In this document: positions 18,453 to 27,903 of the stretch, in pieces
Layout: each line of letters opens with the position of its first letter
Numbering within the stretch: position 1 is the first letter of the stretch
Assembly: GCF_000831645.3 (NCBI RefSeq)
Contig: NZ_CP012559.1
Coordinates: 1,426,001-1,490,000, forward strand
Direction: 5' to 3'
DNA: 64,000 nt
Source: Companilactobacillus heilongjiangensis
GTDB lineage: Bacteria > Bacillota > Bacilli > Lactobacillales > Lactobacillaceae
Made by a program: the position numbers and the translations under genes
Notes under the pieces: model-generated
What the model saw: only the letters and a program-made list of their open reading frames with translations
Told to the model about the DNA's origin: nothing
The model's database searches: none

Positions 18453-19025
18453 TTATTGTGCAACGACAACCATTGCTGGACGAAGTACACGATCCTCAAG
18501 TTTATAACCCTTTTGAAGAACTTGTACAACGGTATTTTTAGCATGCTTATCATCGGCTGGAACAGTTTGAACAGCTTGACTAAAGATTGGATCAAATTTC
18601 TCACCAACACCGTCAATTGCTGTCACATGATTATTTTCAAATGCTTTAACCATGTGTTGTTGAACCATTTCAATGCCCTTTTTTAGTTGCTTGCTGGCAT
18701 CATCGTCAGCTTCAACACTCAAAGCACGTTCAAGATTATCCAAAACAGGTAGAATTTCTGTGGCCAACTTTTGACCATCATATTTAAGGATGTCAGCGAC
18801 TTCCTTGCTATGACGTTTGGTCATATTTTGCATTTCTGCTTGGCTTCTTAAAAGATTGTCTTCTAAGTCAGAATTCTTTTTCTTCAAATCCGCAATTTCT
18901 TTATCTTTGGGATCGATTTTCTTAGCCTGTTCTGCTTTAGCTTTCGTTGCAGCTTTTGCATCAGTCTTTGGAGCTGCTTCTTTTTTAGAAGTCTTCAAAT
19001 TCTGGTCTGTTTCTTTATCTGCCAT
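18453..19025 (-). CDS. grpE: nucleotide exchange factor GrpE
   Basis: 190 residues. Releases ADP from DnaK. A charged, disordered Lys/Ala-rich N-terminus (1-45) leads into the long coiled coil (about 45-95) and the beta domain with GVGEKFDP and the C-terminal [16 protein letters not shown] site; 18 bases after hrcA and 36 before dnaK. Confidence 0.97.
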   Translation of the reverse strand: MADKETDQNLKTSKKEAAPKTDAKAATKAKAEQAKKIDPKDKEIADLKKKNSDLEDNLLRSQAEMQNMTKRHSKEVADILKYDGQKLATEILPVLDNLERALSVEADDDASKQLKKGIEMVQQHMVKAFENNHVTAIDGVGEKFDPIFSQAVQTVPADDKHAKNTVVQVLQKGYKLEDRVLRPAMVVVAQ

Positions 19026-19043
19026 TACTTCCTCCTAAAAATT

Positions 19044-20090
19044 TCAAGAATCATCATACCTTGAATAATAATCAATTAGTCTTTTGGCTAATTCAACTCT
19101 AAATTCTCCGAGCAAACCAATCAATTGTGAATAGTGCATGGTTGTTGGGCCAAGTAAGGCAATAACACCTTTTCCATGATGTCCAACATCGTAATTTGCA
19201 GTGATGATACTGTAATTTTTCAACGCATCACTACCTAATTCACTTCCGAGACGAACACGAATGCCGTCATCAGAAATGCTAGGATCTAGTAATTTTCTCA
19301 AATCAGTACTCTGATTCATAATTGAAAACAGCGACTGAACTTGCGATAGATCATCATTGTTTGCATAATTCAAAAGATTCAATTGTCCGTCGACATAATA
19401 CTTCTCGGCACCAGCCTTTTTGAAAAGCTGATCCATCATATCCAACAGTCCGTCGGATGAGTACATATACTCGGAAAGAATTGCTGGCACATCGTTGTGC
19501 AACATTTGAATAACCTTTGGTAAAGGCTGTCCAACTAACTTGTCGTTTACGATGTTAACAATTTTTTCAATTAAAGAAGTATCAAAATCATCATCTATTG
19601 TATAAATATTATTCTCAACATTATTATCGCTTGTAACGATGATTGCCATAAGTTGATGTGGGTTCAAAGGAACAATTCTAAAACCTGTTAAAAGGATTGA
19701 ACTGCTCTCAGGACCTAAAGTGATAGCTGTGTAACTGGTCAGATGAGATAGAATCTTGGCAGATTGTTCAATAATATCATCAATTTGGTGATATGTTTTG
19801 CCAAAATCATCGTCAATTCTCTGCGCAATATCTTGTGGCACGCTTGTAGGCTGTACCAAATGATCAAGATAATAGCGGTATCCCATCGCTGAAGGAATTC
19901 TACCAGATGAAAGATGGGTTTTCTCGAGATAACCAACTTCCTCTAGCATTGCCATTTCATTTCTGATTGTCGCAGAACTTACATGGAAAGGTAATTCATT
20001 CATCAATGTCTTCGAACCAACCGGCTGGCCGGTATCTGTAAATATGCGCACGACTTCTCTCAAGATAGCATCTTGACGTTGTGATAGCAT
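19044..20090 (-). CDS. hrcA: heat-inducible transcription repressor HrcA
   Basis: 348 residues from ATG 20090, which is preceded by AAGGAGG; an earlier in-frame ATG at 20120 lies inside the operator and is not used. N-terminal winged helix (LSQRQDAILREVVRIFTDTGQPVGSKTL; VSSATIRNEMAMLEE) and the HrcA GAF-like and C-terminal domains (GPTTMHYSQLIGLL). It represses its own operon by binding CIRCE, which lies 17 bases upstream of the start, and is kept active by GroE in the known systems. Confidence 0.98.
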   Translation of the reverse strand: MLSQRQDAILREVVRIFTDTGQPVGSKTLMNELPFHVSSATIRNEMAMLEEVGYLEKTHLSSGRIPSAMGYRYYLDHLVQPTSVPQDIAQRIDDDFGKTYHQIDDIIEQSAKILSHLTSYTAITLGPESSSILLTGFRIVPLNPHQLMAIIVTSDNNVENNIYTIDDDFDTSLIEKIVNIVNDKLVGQPLPKVIQMLHNDVPAILSEYMYSSDGLLDMMDQLFKKAGAEKYYVDGQLNLLNYANNDDLSQVQSLFSIMNQSTDLRKLLDPSISDDGIRVRLGSELGSDALKNYSIITANYDVGHHGKGVIALLGPTTMHYSQLIGLLGEFRVELAKRLIDYYSRYDDS

Positions 20091-20106
20091 TATACCGTCC
20101 TCCTTT

Positions 20107-20133
20107 TTAGCACTATTCATACCTGAGTGCTAA
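20107..20133 (-). promoter_or_regulatory. CIRCE operator (HrcA binding site)
   Basis: TTAGCACTA-N9-GAGTGCTAA, one base away from the consensus TTAGCACTC-N9-GAGTGCTAA. It sits between the -10 element and the hrcA ribosome site. Confidence 0.96.
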
Positions 20134-20141
20134 CAATGTAA

Positions 20142-20170
20142 AATATAACAATCTATCCTATTAGTGTCAA
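20142..20170 (-). promoter_or_regulatory. sigma-A promoter of the hrcA operon
   Basis: On the minus strand TTGACA (20170-20165), a 17-base spacer and TATATT (20147-20142). CIRCE begins nine bases downstream and thus overlaps the transcription start. Confidence 0.88.
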
Positions 20171-20267
20171 GTATGCACGCTCAATTTCTCTAATTTTTCA
20201 GCGATTATTTTAAATTTGGCATTCTATGGTAAGATTTAGGAAAAATCCAATCAACACGAGGTAAATT

Positions 20268-20783
20268 ATGCTCAATCAAATTATTGGTGTAAAATTTCTT
20301 GCTTCCAGATCTTATGAAGAACTACTTGAAAAACCTTGGGACATTTTAACTTCTGGAGATCAATACAGCTACGTTAGCCGTGGCTTCAAAGTTGCAGTTG
20401 GTGATTTAGTTATCGTTCCAAATTCTGGATACAATGACACGGTCGTTGTCCCTGCTGTTGTTACTGAAGTAGATATCAACGAAGAGCCCACACGCGCCAC
20501 CCGTCCGATATTAGCAGTTATTACTAAAGAACAACTTATGCACCGTGAAGGACAAGCATATGGTGTACATAAAGAACTGACCAATCGTGAACTTATTTTC
20601 AAACAATTGAATAAGGAATACGACCAAGCAGTCAGAATGGAACAGATTAAGAAGATGTCCAAAACCAATCCAACAATTGCCGCCCTTTTGAATGAATTAA
20701 ACAAGCAAGACGAAATCTTAGAAGAACATCACTCACTGCCAAAAACACAGATCACTCGAGCTATTGATTCTAAATTATTTTAA
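20268..20783 (+). CDS. conserved-looking protein of unknown function
   Basis: 171 residues, soluble, no signal peptide. Residues 1-90 look beta-rich (VGDLVIVPNSG, VVVPAVVTEVDI), resembling a small SH3/KOW-like barrel; residues 95-171 are helical and charged (ELIFKQLNKEYDQAVRMEQIKKM). I recognise no family. It is transcribed divergently from hrcA, starts at ATG 20268 with a GAGG site and is followed by a nested hairpin. Codon use looks like that of its neighbours. Confidence 0.7.
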   Translation: MLNQIIGVKFLASRSYEELLEKPWDILTSGDQYSYVSRGFKVAVGDLVIVPNSGYNDTVVVPAVVTEVDINEEPTRATRPILAVITKEQLMHREGQAYGVHKELTNRELIFKQLNKEYDQAVRMEQIKKMSKTNPTIAALLNELNKQDEILEEHHSLPKTQITRAIDSKLF

Positions 20784-20793
20784 ATATTGAGAT

Positions 20794-20936
20794 TGTGACA
20801 AAACATGGTCAGCTTTCGAGCATTAAGGAAAATAGCTCCAGTAATCCGATTTTGGATTGCTGGAGCTATTTGTTTTAAGCTGAAAAGCTATGCTTTGTTG
20901 CAAGTTTGAGGTGAAAATAGTCACATCACAGCCCCA
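20794..20936. repeat. nested inverted-repeat element / terminator
   Basis: Three concentric complementary pairs: TGTGAC (20794-20799) with GTCACA (20920-20925), CAGCTT with AAGCTG (20810-20815 and 20877-20882), and a central 18-bp stem AAATAGCTCCAGTAATCC (20830-20847) with 20854-20871 (one G-U). The central hairpin can act as a terminator in both directions between the convergent unknown gene and ribF. The outer pairs suggest a small mobile palindromic unit, different from the cloverleaf family; only one copy is seen here. Confidence 0.6.
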
Positions 20937-21869
20937 TTATTTTTGTAAAGCTTTAATAGAATTCTTCTTATCAAGTTCCAATTGTTTAACCAAACCATCA
21001 GCACCGTCAAATTTAACCTCGCCACGTAAATAACGGACCCATTCAATAGCGACGTGTTTGCCATAAATATCCTGATCAAAGTCGAAGATATTAGTCTCAA
21101 TCGTCACACCGGTATTTTCTTTGAACGTCACATTATAGCCAACTGAGGTCATGGCGTTATACCAGACACCGTCAATTTTCATCCGCGTGGCATAGACACC
21201 AATGGCTGGTATTACTTGTGAACCATCGACTGCCAAATTGGCCGTGGGATAGCCCAGTGTCCGACCTCTTTGCAAGCCGTGAATGACTGTCCCTTGGTTT
21301 TGGTAGACATAACCCAGAAATTCATTAGCAGTACCCATATGACCTTGCAAAATAAACTCTTTGATAGCACTTGAACCAATTTTTTGTCCATCAATCAATT
21401 GCTCAGGGACTGTGACTGTTTCAAAGCGGCCTTGAGCATAATTTGGCAGGTTTTGCATATTGGCAATATCTTTCTTGCCATAAGTATAGTCAAATCCAGC
21501 TACAACAAACTTAGCCTTGAGGCCAACCATATATTGATCGACAAAATCTTGTGGCTTTAAGTGCGCAAAATCGTCAGTAAAATGAACAAAATAGAGGTAA
21601 TCCACCCCTAATTGTTCTACTAATTCAGCTTTACGTTGCATAGTTGATAAATACTTAAAATCTGTTTCATGTTGATAAATCGTTCTTGGAGAACAGTCAA
21701 ACGTCATCAAAACAGCCTTGAGGTTGCGTTCATGAGCTAATTCAACACCAGTTTTAATAACCTTCTGATGTCCTAAGTGCACGCCATCAAAGAATCCCAT
21801 TATCAAGACTGTGTCACTTGCTGGGCGTTGTTGTTCCAATAACGGATGTTTAACGTTTATAATCTGCAT
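20937..21869 (-). CDS. ribF: bifunctional riboflavin kinase / FAD synthetase
   Basis: 310 residues. Makes FMN from riboflavin and FAD from FMN. N-terminal adenylyltransferase half with MGFFDGVHLGHQKVI and SSSAIKEFI-type substrate loop (GSSAIKEF), C-terminal kinase half with GYPTANLAVD and the ETNIFDFD motif. Located downstream of truB, the common order in Firmicutes, with a 94-base gap and a weak ribosome site before its start. Confidence 0.97.
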   Translation of the reverse strand: MQIINVKHPLLEQQRPASDTVLIMGFFDGVHLGHQKVIKTGVELAHERNLKAVLMTFDCSPRTIYQHETDFKYLSTMQRKAELVEQLGVDYLYFVHFTDDFAHLKPQDFVDQYMVGLKAKFVVAGFDYTYGKKDIANMQNLPNYAQGRFETVTVPEQLIDGQKIGSSAIKEFILQGHMGTANEFLGYVYQNQGTVIHGLQRGRTLGYPTANLAVDGSQVIPAIGVYATRMKIDGVWYNAMTSVGYNVTFKENTGVTIETNIFDFDQDIYGKHVAIEWVRYLRGEVKFDGADGLVKQLELDKKNSIKALQK

Positions 21870-21963
21870 TTTTTATCTCTTTTATTTATATTGCCGCTTC
21901 CAATTTCAAAATATGAAACCAGCGACTAACGTGCTAATTAAATTTTTATGAATAAGTCAGTCA

Positions 21964-22872
21964 CTAATTATTTTTCAATAACATTAAATCAGGAACCCAC
22001 ATATCTCTTACTTTATCATACTTGTAAAGAGCTTTCGTAACGCCATCTCTTTGTACACGTAATTGCTTAGTTTTGTCAGAATCAACTGCTTCTAAGAATC
22101 CACCATGTAACACACGAACTTCCCACTCTTCGTCATTTAACTCATAACTAGGAACGTCTGTTAGTACGTCATCGATTGATCTTAAAAAGCTGTAGTCTTC
22201 ATTATCCATCATGTCTGAAATTTGACCAATCGTGAAAGTCTCTTCAATAGGAAAGCCGGCACTCTTAACACGTGTTAATTGTGACATAAAGGCTGGTAAA
22301 TCAAGCATGTGACCAAATTCAACCGCCAATGTCCTGACATAAGTTCCTTTTGAACACTTAACGTGGAATTTGATAGTCTGATAACCAGTTGCCTCGTCAA
22401 AAACGGGTTCACCCATAATATGAAAGTCGTAAATATGAATGTGTCTTTCTGGCCGTTCAACTTCAAGTCCAGCTCGAGCATATTCGTAGAGTTTCTTACC
22501 ATTTACTCGAACAGCAGAAAACATTGGTGGAATCTGTGTTAAATCGCCAGTCATCTTTTCAAAAATTGGATTCAATTCATCAATCGTAAAAGGCTTAGTT
22601 AATTTTTGTTCGTCAACAGTCTCCCCTTCACGATCCTCAGTAGTTGTCGACTTCCCCAAGGTGATTTCACCTTCATACTCTTTAGGAGAGCCTGTCAGCG
22701 TGTTTACCAGTTTAGTAGCCTGTCCCACACAAATTGGCAAAACTCCATTGACTAGTGGATCTAGTGTCCCTGTGTGGCCAATTTTTCTCGTATGTAGTAT
22801 TTTTCTTAATTTATAAACATAATCAGAACTAGTTTGTCCGATTTCTTTATTTAATGGAATTACTCCGTCCAT
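21964..22872 (-). CDS. truB: tRNA pseudouridine-55 synthase
   Basis: 302 residues. Forms pseudouridine 55 in the T loop of tRNAs. Catalytic Asp in GHTGTLDPLVNGVLP (about 34-48), then KEYEGEITLG and the KCSKGTYVRTLA motif; a PUA-like C-terminal extension follows. Ribosome site CGGAGA. Separated from rbfA, its usual neighbour, by 600 bases carrying two structured elements and a terminator. Confidence 0.97.
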   Translation of the reverse strand: MDGVIPLNKEIGQTSSDYVYKLRKILHTRKIGHTGTLDPLVNGVLPICVGQATKLVNTLTGSPKEYEGEITLGKSTTTEDREGETVDEQKLTKPFTIDELNPIFEKMTGDLTQIPPMFSAVRVNGKKLYEYARAGLEVERPERHIHIYDFHIMGEPVFDEATGYQTIKFHVKCSKGTYVRTLAVEFGHMLDLPAFMSQLTRVKSAGFPIEETFTIGQISDMMDNEDYSFLRSIDDVLTDVPSYELNDEEWEVRVLHGGFLEAVDSDKTKQLRVQRDGVTKALYKYDKVRDMWVPDLMLLKNN

Positions 22873-22939
22873 AATAATCTCCGTATCTGTGTAATATCAT
22901 CAACAATTTTACTAGTATTTGGGGGAAAAAGGTAGAGGA

Positions 22940-23060
22940 TTGTGTTATTTGGCGATTGCCGCATGCGGGTGTCAGTGATAGAACCTGCGGTGGGACCGGT
23001 TCGAGCCAAGGTCTCTCACCTATCATTGCGGGCTCCATCACTGACACCCACACGATAAGT
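22940..23060 (+). repeat. divergent relative of the cloverleaf element (R10)
   Basis: A perfect 13-bp stem GGGTGTCAGTGAT (22967-22979) with 23037-23049 encloses a second hairpin (GGTG-GACC with GGTC-CACC). Its loop contains ACCGGTTCGAGCCAAGGTCTC, close to the complement of the family core, but the family ends and two of three hairpins are absent. Either a degenerate copy or an independent hairpin sharing the core motif. Upstream of truB. Confidence 0.5.
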
Positions 23061-23132
23061 TGATAACCCACTATGAATATTTCATATCCTAAAACAGCTT
23101 AAATACTTTTATACTCAACTAATACCGATTAA

Positions 23133-23336
23133 TTAGTCGGAAGAGCTGGGAAATATTTGTGTGCCGTGGTAGTGGTATAGATACGAAAGGAATCTTTCGC
23201 ACCTATACCACCGGACGTGTTTGGAGCCTTGACGAACTGTGTCAAGGCTTCAAACCGAGGCCCGAGACCGCAATTTGGCTCGGGCCGTTCCGCACAGCTT
23301 GAGAATATTTCCCAGCTCTGGAGACGGCATACTTAA
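23133..23336 (+). repeat. intergenic cloverleaf element, complete copy (R4)
   Basis: Left end TTAGTCGGAAG, right end CTCTGGAGACGGCATACTTAA. Closing stem AGAGCTGGGAAATATT (23142-23157) with 23304-23319. The first hairpin is GTGGTATAG...CTATACCAC capped by CGAAAG/CTTTCG, quite unlike the other copies but fully paired; the second is TTGAC/GTCAA; the core reads CGAGGCCCGAGACCG. It lies between rbfA and truB; with R10 and a terminator it accounts for the 607-base gap. Confidence 0.85.
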
Positions 23337-23343
23337 TTAAAAC

Positions 23344-23393
23344 AAAAAAATCAGGAGTTCCTAGATATTTATCTAAGAAAACCTGATTTTTTA
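23344..23393. terminator. terminator downstream of rbfA
   Basis: AAAAAATCAGG pairs with CCTGATTTTTT, with an inner TAGAT/ATCTA helix. Ends the minus-strand rbfA transcript. Confidence 0.85.
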
Positions 23394-23479
23394 TTTTGAT
23401 TCAAAACTAAAATTCGTAATTTTATTATAGTCCCCAAAGATGAATATTATCTACTCTGGAAACGTCATAATCCAATTAA

Positions 23480-23839
23480 TTAACGATTAGCTTCGTCTTG
23501 ATGTAACTTAGCAATCAACTTATCAATCTTTTCACCATAGCGAATTGATTGATCTTGTTTGAATTCCAATTCAGGAACTTTGTACAAAGTCAATTTTTGA
23601 CCAAGCTCACGTCTGATCAATCCTTTAGCTTTATCTAAACCTGCTTGTGTCTTTTCGACGTCACTAGCTTTTTCAGAAAGAATGCTGTAGTAGATGGTTG
23701 CTTGTTGCAAATCACCTGTCATTTCAACACCTGTAACTGTTACGCCTTGAACTCTTGGATCACGAACACGTTTCAAAAGAATGTCGTTAACTTCTTTTTG
23801 GATTTCTTGTTCCACACGACCAATACGATGTTTAACCAT
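23480..23839 (-). CDS. rbfA: ribosome-binding factor A
   Basis: 119 residues. KH-fold factor for maturation of the 30S subunit (16S rRNA 5' end). The sequence shows [18 protein letters not shown] at the start and [24 protein letters not shown] with the conserved KH core. Normally last gene of the nusA-infB operon; here a strong terminator and a cloverleaf element lie between infB and rbfA, so it likely has its own promoter. Confidence 0.96.
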   Translation of the reverse strand: MVKHRIGRVEQEIQKEVNDILLKRVRDPRVQGVTVTGVEMTGDLQQATIYYSILSEKASDVEKTQAGLDKAKGLIRRELGQKLTLYKVPELEFKQDQSIRYGEKIDKLIAKLHQDEANR

Positions 23840-23983
23840 ATCGTACCTCCTACGTTATTTAATATATCTATTTATGTCAATATATGGTGCTAGTTATTAA
23901 TTATTTTTAGTATCGGTTTCAATTGGATACAACTACAAATTCAAAACCTTGAGTTTTCTTATGACAAACTCAACAAAAATAAA

Positions 23984-24175
23984 CTAGTCGGAAGAACTAA
24001 GAAATATTTGTGGGCAGTGGAAGTGGTGTTAGAGCTTTAGCTCTTACACCACCGGGCGTGTTTGGAGACTTGCGTTTCTTGCAAGGCTTCAAACCGAGGT
24101 TCGAGACCGCCTTTTGGCTCGGACCGGTCCGCACAGCCAGTGAATATTTCTTAGTTCTGGAGACGGAATACTTAA
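23984..24175 (+). repeat. intergenic cloverleaf element, complete copy (R5)
   Basis: Left end CTAGTCGGAAG, right end TTCTGGAGACGGAATACTTAAC. Closing stem AGAACTAAGAAATATT (23993-24008) with 24143-24158, perfect. Hairpins AGAGCT/AGCTCT, CTTGC/GCAAG, and the core CGAGGTTCGAGACCG. In the 470-base space between infB and rbfA, whose only other content is the infB terminator. Confidence 0.85.
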
Positions 24176-24245
24176 CTAACACTACTTGCCAGTAATTCTC
24201 TATTTATTCATCACTGCTTGATTATATCACACCATGATTCCAAAA

Positions 24246-24286
24246 AAATAAAGTCAAAATGTTTATTAAACATCGTGACTTTATTT
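24246..24286 (-). terminator. intrinsic terminator of the rimP-infB operon
   Basis: AAATAAAGTCA pairs with TGACTTTATTT, with inner ATGTTT/AAACAT; on the minus strand seven T follow. Located 23 bases after infB. Confidence 0.92.
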
Positions 24287-24309
24287 TAATTATCATTTAA
24301 ATTACGAGT

Positions 24310-27270
24310 TTACTTTACAGGAACTTCTTCCATTACGTAAGCTTCAACTTCGTCGCCAATCTTAATATCGTTGTAGTTTTCGATTGTGATACCACATTCG
24401 AATCCTGAACCGACTTCTTTGACGTCGTCCTTGAAACGTTTAAGTGAAGCAAGCTTGCCTTCGTAGACAACTACGCCATCTCTAACAAGTCTGACACCAC
24501 TATCACGTTGAATCTTACCACTATCAACGTAACAACCAGCAATTGTACCAATCTTAGAAACATTGTATGTTTCACGGACTGTTAGGTTACCAGTAATCTT
24601 TTCTTCATAGACAGGTTCAAGCATACCCTTCATGGCTGCTTCAATCTCATCGATAGCTTTGTAAATAACTCTGTGTAGACGAATATCAACATTTTCATCC
24701 TTAGCTTGAACTTTAGCTTGAGCTGTTGGACGAACATTAAATCCAATGATGATAGCATTACTTGCAGAAGCAAGGTTAACATCACTTTCAGTAATAGCAC
24801 CAACGGCAGAGTGAATGATATTGACACGAACGCCTTTAACTTCAATCTTCTTCAAACTTCCGGCAATGGCTTCAGCAGAACCTTGTACATCGGCTTTAAT
24901 AATAACGTCGACTTGTTTAAGTTCTCCCTCTTTCATTGTTTCGAATAAGTTATCAAGTGTAACAGGATTTGTGTTTTGACGTTCCTTTTGAAGGGCACGA
25001 CTAGCACGTTCTTCACCGGCTGCACGAGCTGTCTTTTCATCATCGAAGACAACGAACTTATCAGCTGATTCTGGCACATCATTTAGACCAGTAACTTCAA
25101 CTGGCTCTGATGGCTTAGCAGCTTCAATGTCTTTACCGTTGTAGTTTGTCATTGTTCTAACACGACCGAAGGTATTACCAACAACAATTGGATCTCCAAC
25201 ATGCAATGTACCTTGTTGTACAAGCAATGTAGCAACAGGTCCACGGCCCTTGTCCAACTTAGCTTCGATAACAGTACCGATAGCTTTTTGTTCAGGGTTA
25301 GCTTTCAATTCCAAAACATCTGATTCAAGCAAGATCATTTCTAGCAATTCATCGATGTTTGTTCCCATTTTGGCTGAAATATTAACAAAGATAGTATCTC
25401 CACCATAACTTTCAGGAACAAGGTCATATTTCATAAGTTCTTCAGTAACGTGTTGTGGATTAGCACCCGGCTTATCAATCTTATTGATGGCTACGATGAT
25501 AGGGTCATTTGCGGCCTTAGCATGGTTGATAGCTTCAATAGTCTGTGGCATAACACCATCGTCAGCTGCAACAACAAGGATAACGATATCAGTGATATCA
25601 GCACCACGAGCACGCATATTTGTAAAGGCAGCGTGTCCTGGAGTATCCAAGAATGTAATCAATCTATCTTTAAGACGTACTTGATAAGCACCGATATGTT
25701 GAGTAATACCACCAGCTTCACCAGCTGTAACGTGTGTATGTCTCAAGTGATCAAGCAATGTAGTCTTACCATGATCAACATGTCCCATGATAGTAACAAC
25801 GGGAGGACGTGTAACAAGGTTATCTGCATTGTTAGCTTCAGCATCAAAGTACTTGTCGATATCGGCAACATCTTCTTGAACCTTTTCTTCAGCCTTAATA
25901 CCATAATCTTCGGCCAACAACTCAATAGTATCTTTATCTAATGACTTGTTTTGGTTGATCATAATACCAAGCATGAATAGCTTCTTAACTAATTCAGCTG
26001 GTTCTCTGTGAAGTAACTTACCAATATCTTGAGCGTTCATACCTACTGTATAAGTAAGTGTTTCTGGCAATGGACGTTCTTTTCTTTGTGGCATTGGCTT
26101 CTTAGGTTCGGTACGTTGACGTTGTTGACGCTTGCGTTCCTTCTTCTTACGACGACTACCAAATGGATTGGCAAGGTTCGTCTTGTGGCCAAAGTCACGG
26201 TTGTTATTAGTTGGTTTTGCCTTCTTGTATTCTGGCTTTGGAACTTCAACATGAGCTACAGTTGACTTTGGAGTCTCCTTAGCCTTAGCAGCTACATTGT
26301 TGTTATTGTTTGGTCTTCTGTTTTGGTTATTATTTTGGCTATTGTTGTTACGGTTATTGCTATTGGTATTGTTATGGTTATTATTGTTGTTTCTGTTAAA
26401 ACGACTTTGGTTTTCGCCATTGTTGTTATTAGGACGGTGATTGTTCTGATTATTTCTGTGAGTATTATCGCTACTATTGTTGCGATTATTAGGACGATTA
26501 TTGTTATTTCTAGTTGGATGACTAGGAATACGACTTGCATCAGCGATGTTTGTCTTAAATTGTTCTAGATACTTGTTACCAGCACTTTGTGTTGGACGTG
26601 GTGCTTGTGATTGAGTGCCGTTAGAACGATCACGTCTGTTGTTGTTACGGTTTCTGTTATCACGTGATTGTGAATTGCGGTTATTGTTATTACGATTGTT
26701 TGTATTGTTGTTACGATTACCATTATTATTGCGGTTATCGTTACTACGGTTATCACGTGATGGGGTATTACGGTTGTCGCTTCTGTTGTTGCTATTAGCA
26801 TTAGCAGTAGTGTTGTTATTACGATGGTTAGTATTCGAATTATTGCTGTTTGGACGATTACCATTGGATGTGTGATTGTTGTTGCGATGGTCAAAGTGAC
26901 CGTTACCCTTATTAGCATCTCTTCTTACAGCAGTAATCTTGATCTTAGTTTTGTGATCACCAGAATTGTGATTACTACCTTCGTGTTTTTCACCGGCTTT
27001 TGCAGGTTGTGCAGGTCTTGATGATTGTGTTTGATGTGTTGCAGGTTTTGAAGCTGGTTTAGCAGCAGGTCTTGTTACAGGCTTTGATGCGGCCTTTGCA
27101 GGAGCTGGTTTACCACCCTTTAAATTACTTACAATCTTCTTTTCTGCGCCTTCATCTACTGATGACATATGGTTCTTAACGTCGATACCTAATTTACTGG
27201 CGGCATCTAATACTACTTGATTCTCAACACTATTTTCTTTTGCAATAGTATAAATTCTCTTTTTGACCAT
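24310..27270 (-). CDS. infB: translation initiation factor IF-2
   Basis: 986 residues. GTPase that brings initiator tRNA to the 30S subunit. An IF2_N domain is at 1-50, then a very long low-complexity linker (about 55-385) rich in Asn and Arg with Ala/Pro/Lys at its start, then a second IF2_N domain (about 405-455) and the G domain with [23 protein letters not shown] and NKIDKP, followed by domains II-IV. The linker makes it longer than B. subtilis IF-2 (about 716). Fourteen bases downstream of ylxQ. Confidence 0.98.
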   Translation of the reverse strand: MVKKRIYTIAKENSVENQVVLDAASKLGIDVKNHMSSVDEGAEKKIVSNLKGGKPAPAKAASKPVTRPAAKPASKPATHQTQSSRPAQPAKAGEKHEGSNHNSGDHKTKIKITAVRRDANKGNGHFDHRNNNHTSNGNRPNSNNSNTNHRNNNTTANANSNNRSDNRNTPSRDNRSNDNRNNNGNRNNNTNNRNNNNRNSQSRDNRNRNNNRRDRSNGTQSQAPRPTQSAGNKYLEQFKTNIADASRIPSHPTRNNNNRPNNRNNSSDNTHRNNQNNHRPNNNNGENQSRFNRNNNNNHNNTNSNNRNNNSQNNNQNRRPNNNNNVAAKAKETPKSTVAHVEVPKPEYKKAKPTNNNRDFGHKTNLANPFGSRRKKKERKRQQRQRTEPKKPMPQRKERPLPETLTYTVGMNAQDIGKLLHREPAELVKKLFMLGIMINQNKSLDKDTIELLAEDYGIKAEEKVQEDVADIDKYFDAEANNADNLVTRPPVVTIMGHVDHGKTTLLDHLRHTHVTAGEAGGITQHIGAYQVRLKDRLITFLDTPGHAAFTNMRARGADITDIVILVVAADDGVMPQTIEAINHAKAANDPIIVAINKIDKPGANPQHVTEELMKYDLVPESYGGDTIFVNISAKMGTNIDELLEMILLESDVLELKANPEQKAIGTVIEAKLDKGRGPVATLLVQQGTLHVGDPIVVGNTFGRVRTMTNYNGKDIEAAKPSEPVEVTGLNDVPESADKFVVFDDEKTARAAGEERASRALQKERQNTNPVTLDNLFETMKEGELKQVDVIIKADVQGSAEAIAGSLKKIEVKGVRVNIIHSAVGAITESDVNLASASNAIIIGFNVRPTAQAKVQAKDENVDIRLHRVIYKAIDEIEAAMKGMLEPVYEEKITGNLTVRETYNVSKIGTIAGCYVDSGKIQRDSGVRLVRDGVVVYEGKLASLKRFKDDVKEVGSGFECGITIENYNDIKIGDEVEAYVMEEVPVK

Positions 27271-27283
27271 CCTATCACTCTCC

Positions 27284-27580
27284 TTAATTGTCCATAAATT
27301 CTTTTAACCTTTTAGCAAATCCGAGATCTGTTATTCCCATAACTTTTCTGTCTTTTCCAATAGCTGTTTTTATGTCATTACTACTTATTGTATCTATCAC
27401 AGGTACATTATAATAACTTGCCTTGTTGTGCAAATCTTTTTTTGTACGGGGACTACAATCCGAAGCCATAATTACCAATTTAACTTCACCATTACGAATT
27501 CCATTAATTGTTAACTCAGTTCCACTAATAACTTTTCGTGCTCTGACGGCAATGCCTAAAAAATTTAAGAAAGATTTCAT
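27284..27580 (-). CDS. ylxQ: L7Ae-family ribosomal/RNA-binding protein YlxQ
   Basis: 98 residues of the L7Ae/L30e/S12e fold, which binds kink-turn RNA. Motifs [14 protein letters not shown] and [16 protein letters not shown] are as in YlxQ of B. subtilis. It overlaps ylxR by one base and precedes infB, the standard order. Confidence 0.93.
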   Translation of the reverse strand: MKSFLNFLGIAVRARKVISGTELTINGIRNGEVKLVIMASDCSPRTKKDLHNKASYYNVPVIDTISSNDIKTAIGKDRKVMGITDLGFAKRLKEFMDN

Positions 27581-27897
27581 TAATGTTTCTTACCTAGATC
27601 TCCGAAAAGATCCATTCTAGCTTTCTGATGATCGACAAAGTCGAATAGTTCATCATAAAAAGTCTCTGGTACTGCATGTGAGAAGACTTTTTCTAAAGAC
27701 TTCTTTGACTTAGCATTTTTAATGGCTTCAGGATCCAGACCAACGTAAGCACCGCGACCGGGCTTTTTTCCGGTAGGATCAATTGAAATGTTGCCTTCTT
27801 TATCTTTGACAATTCTTACCATTTCTCTTTTTGGATACATCTTGTTTGTCAAAATATCTTTACGCATTGGTATCTTACGAGTTGCCAAATCCATCAC
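27580..27897 (-). CDS. ylxR: YlxR family RNA-binding protein (RnpM)
   Basis: 105 residues. The family motif K(M/P)R..VRIV, here KMYPKREMVRIVKDKEG, followed by GRGAYVG, is intact. B. subtilis YlxR (RnpM) has been reported to bind RNase P RNA and modulate its activity. The start may be either of two adjacent ATG codons (27897 or 27894), six bases after nusA. The C-terminus has an extension DLFGDLGKKH beyond the core. Confidence 0.92.
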   Translation of the reverse strand: MMDLATRKIPMRKDILTNKMYPKREMVRIVKDKEGNISIDPTGKKPGRGAYVGLDPEAIKNAKSKKSLEKVFSHAVPETFYDELFDFVDHQKARMDLFGDLGKKH

Positions 27898-27903
27898 CCC
27901 TTT

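Noticed and set aside
26292-26918. Long antisense and out-of-frame reading frames across the infB linker (Ile/Thr- or Leu-rich)
   Set aside because: They mirror the repetitive Asn/Arg codons of infB in other frames.
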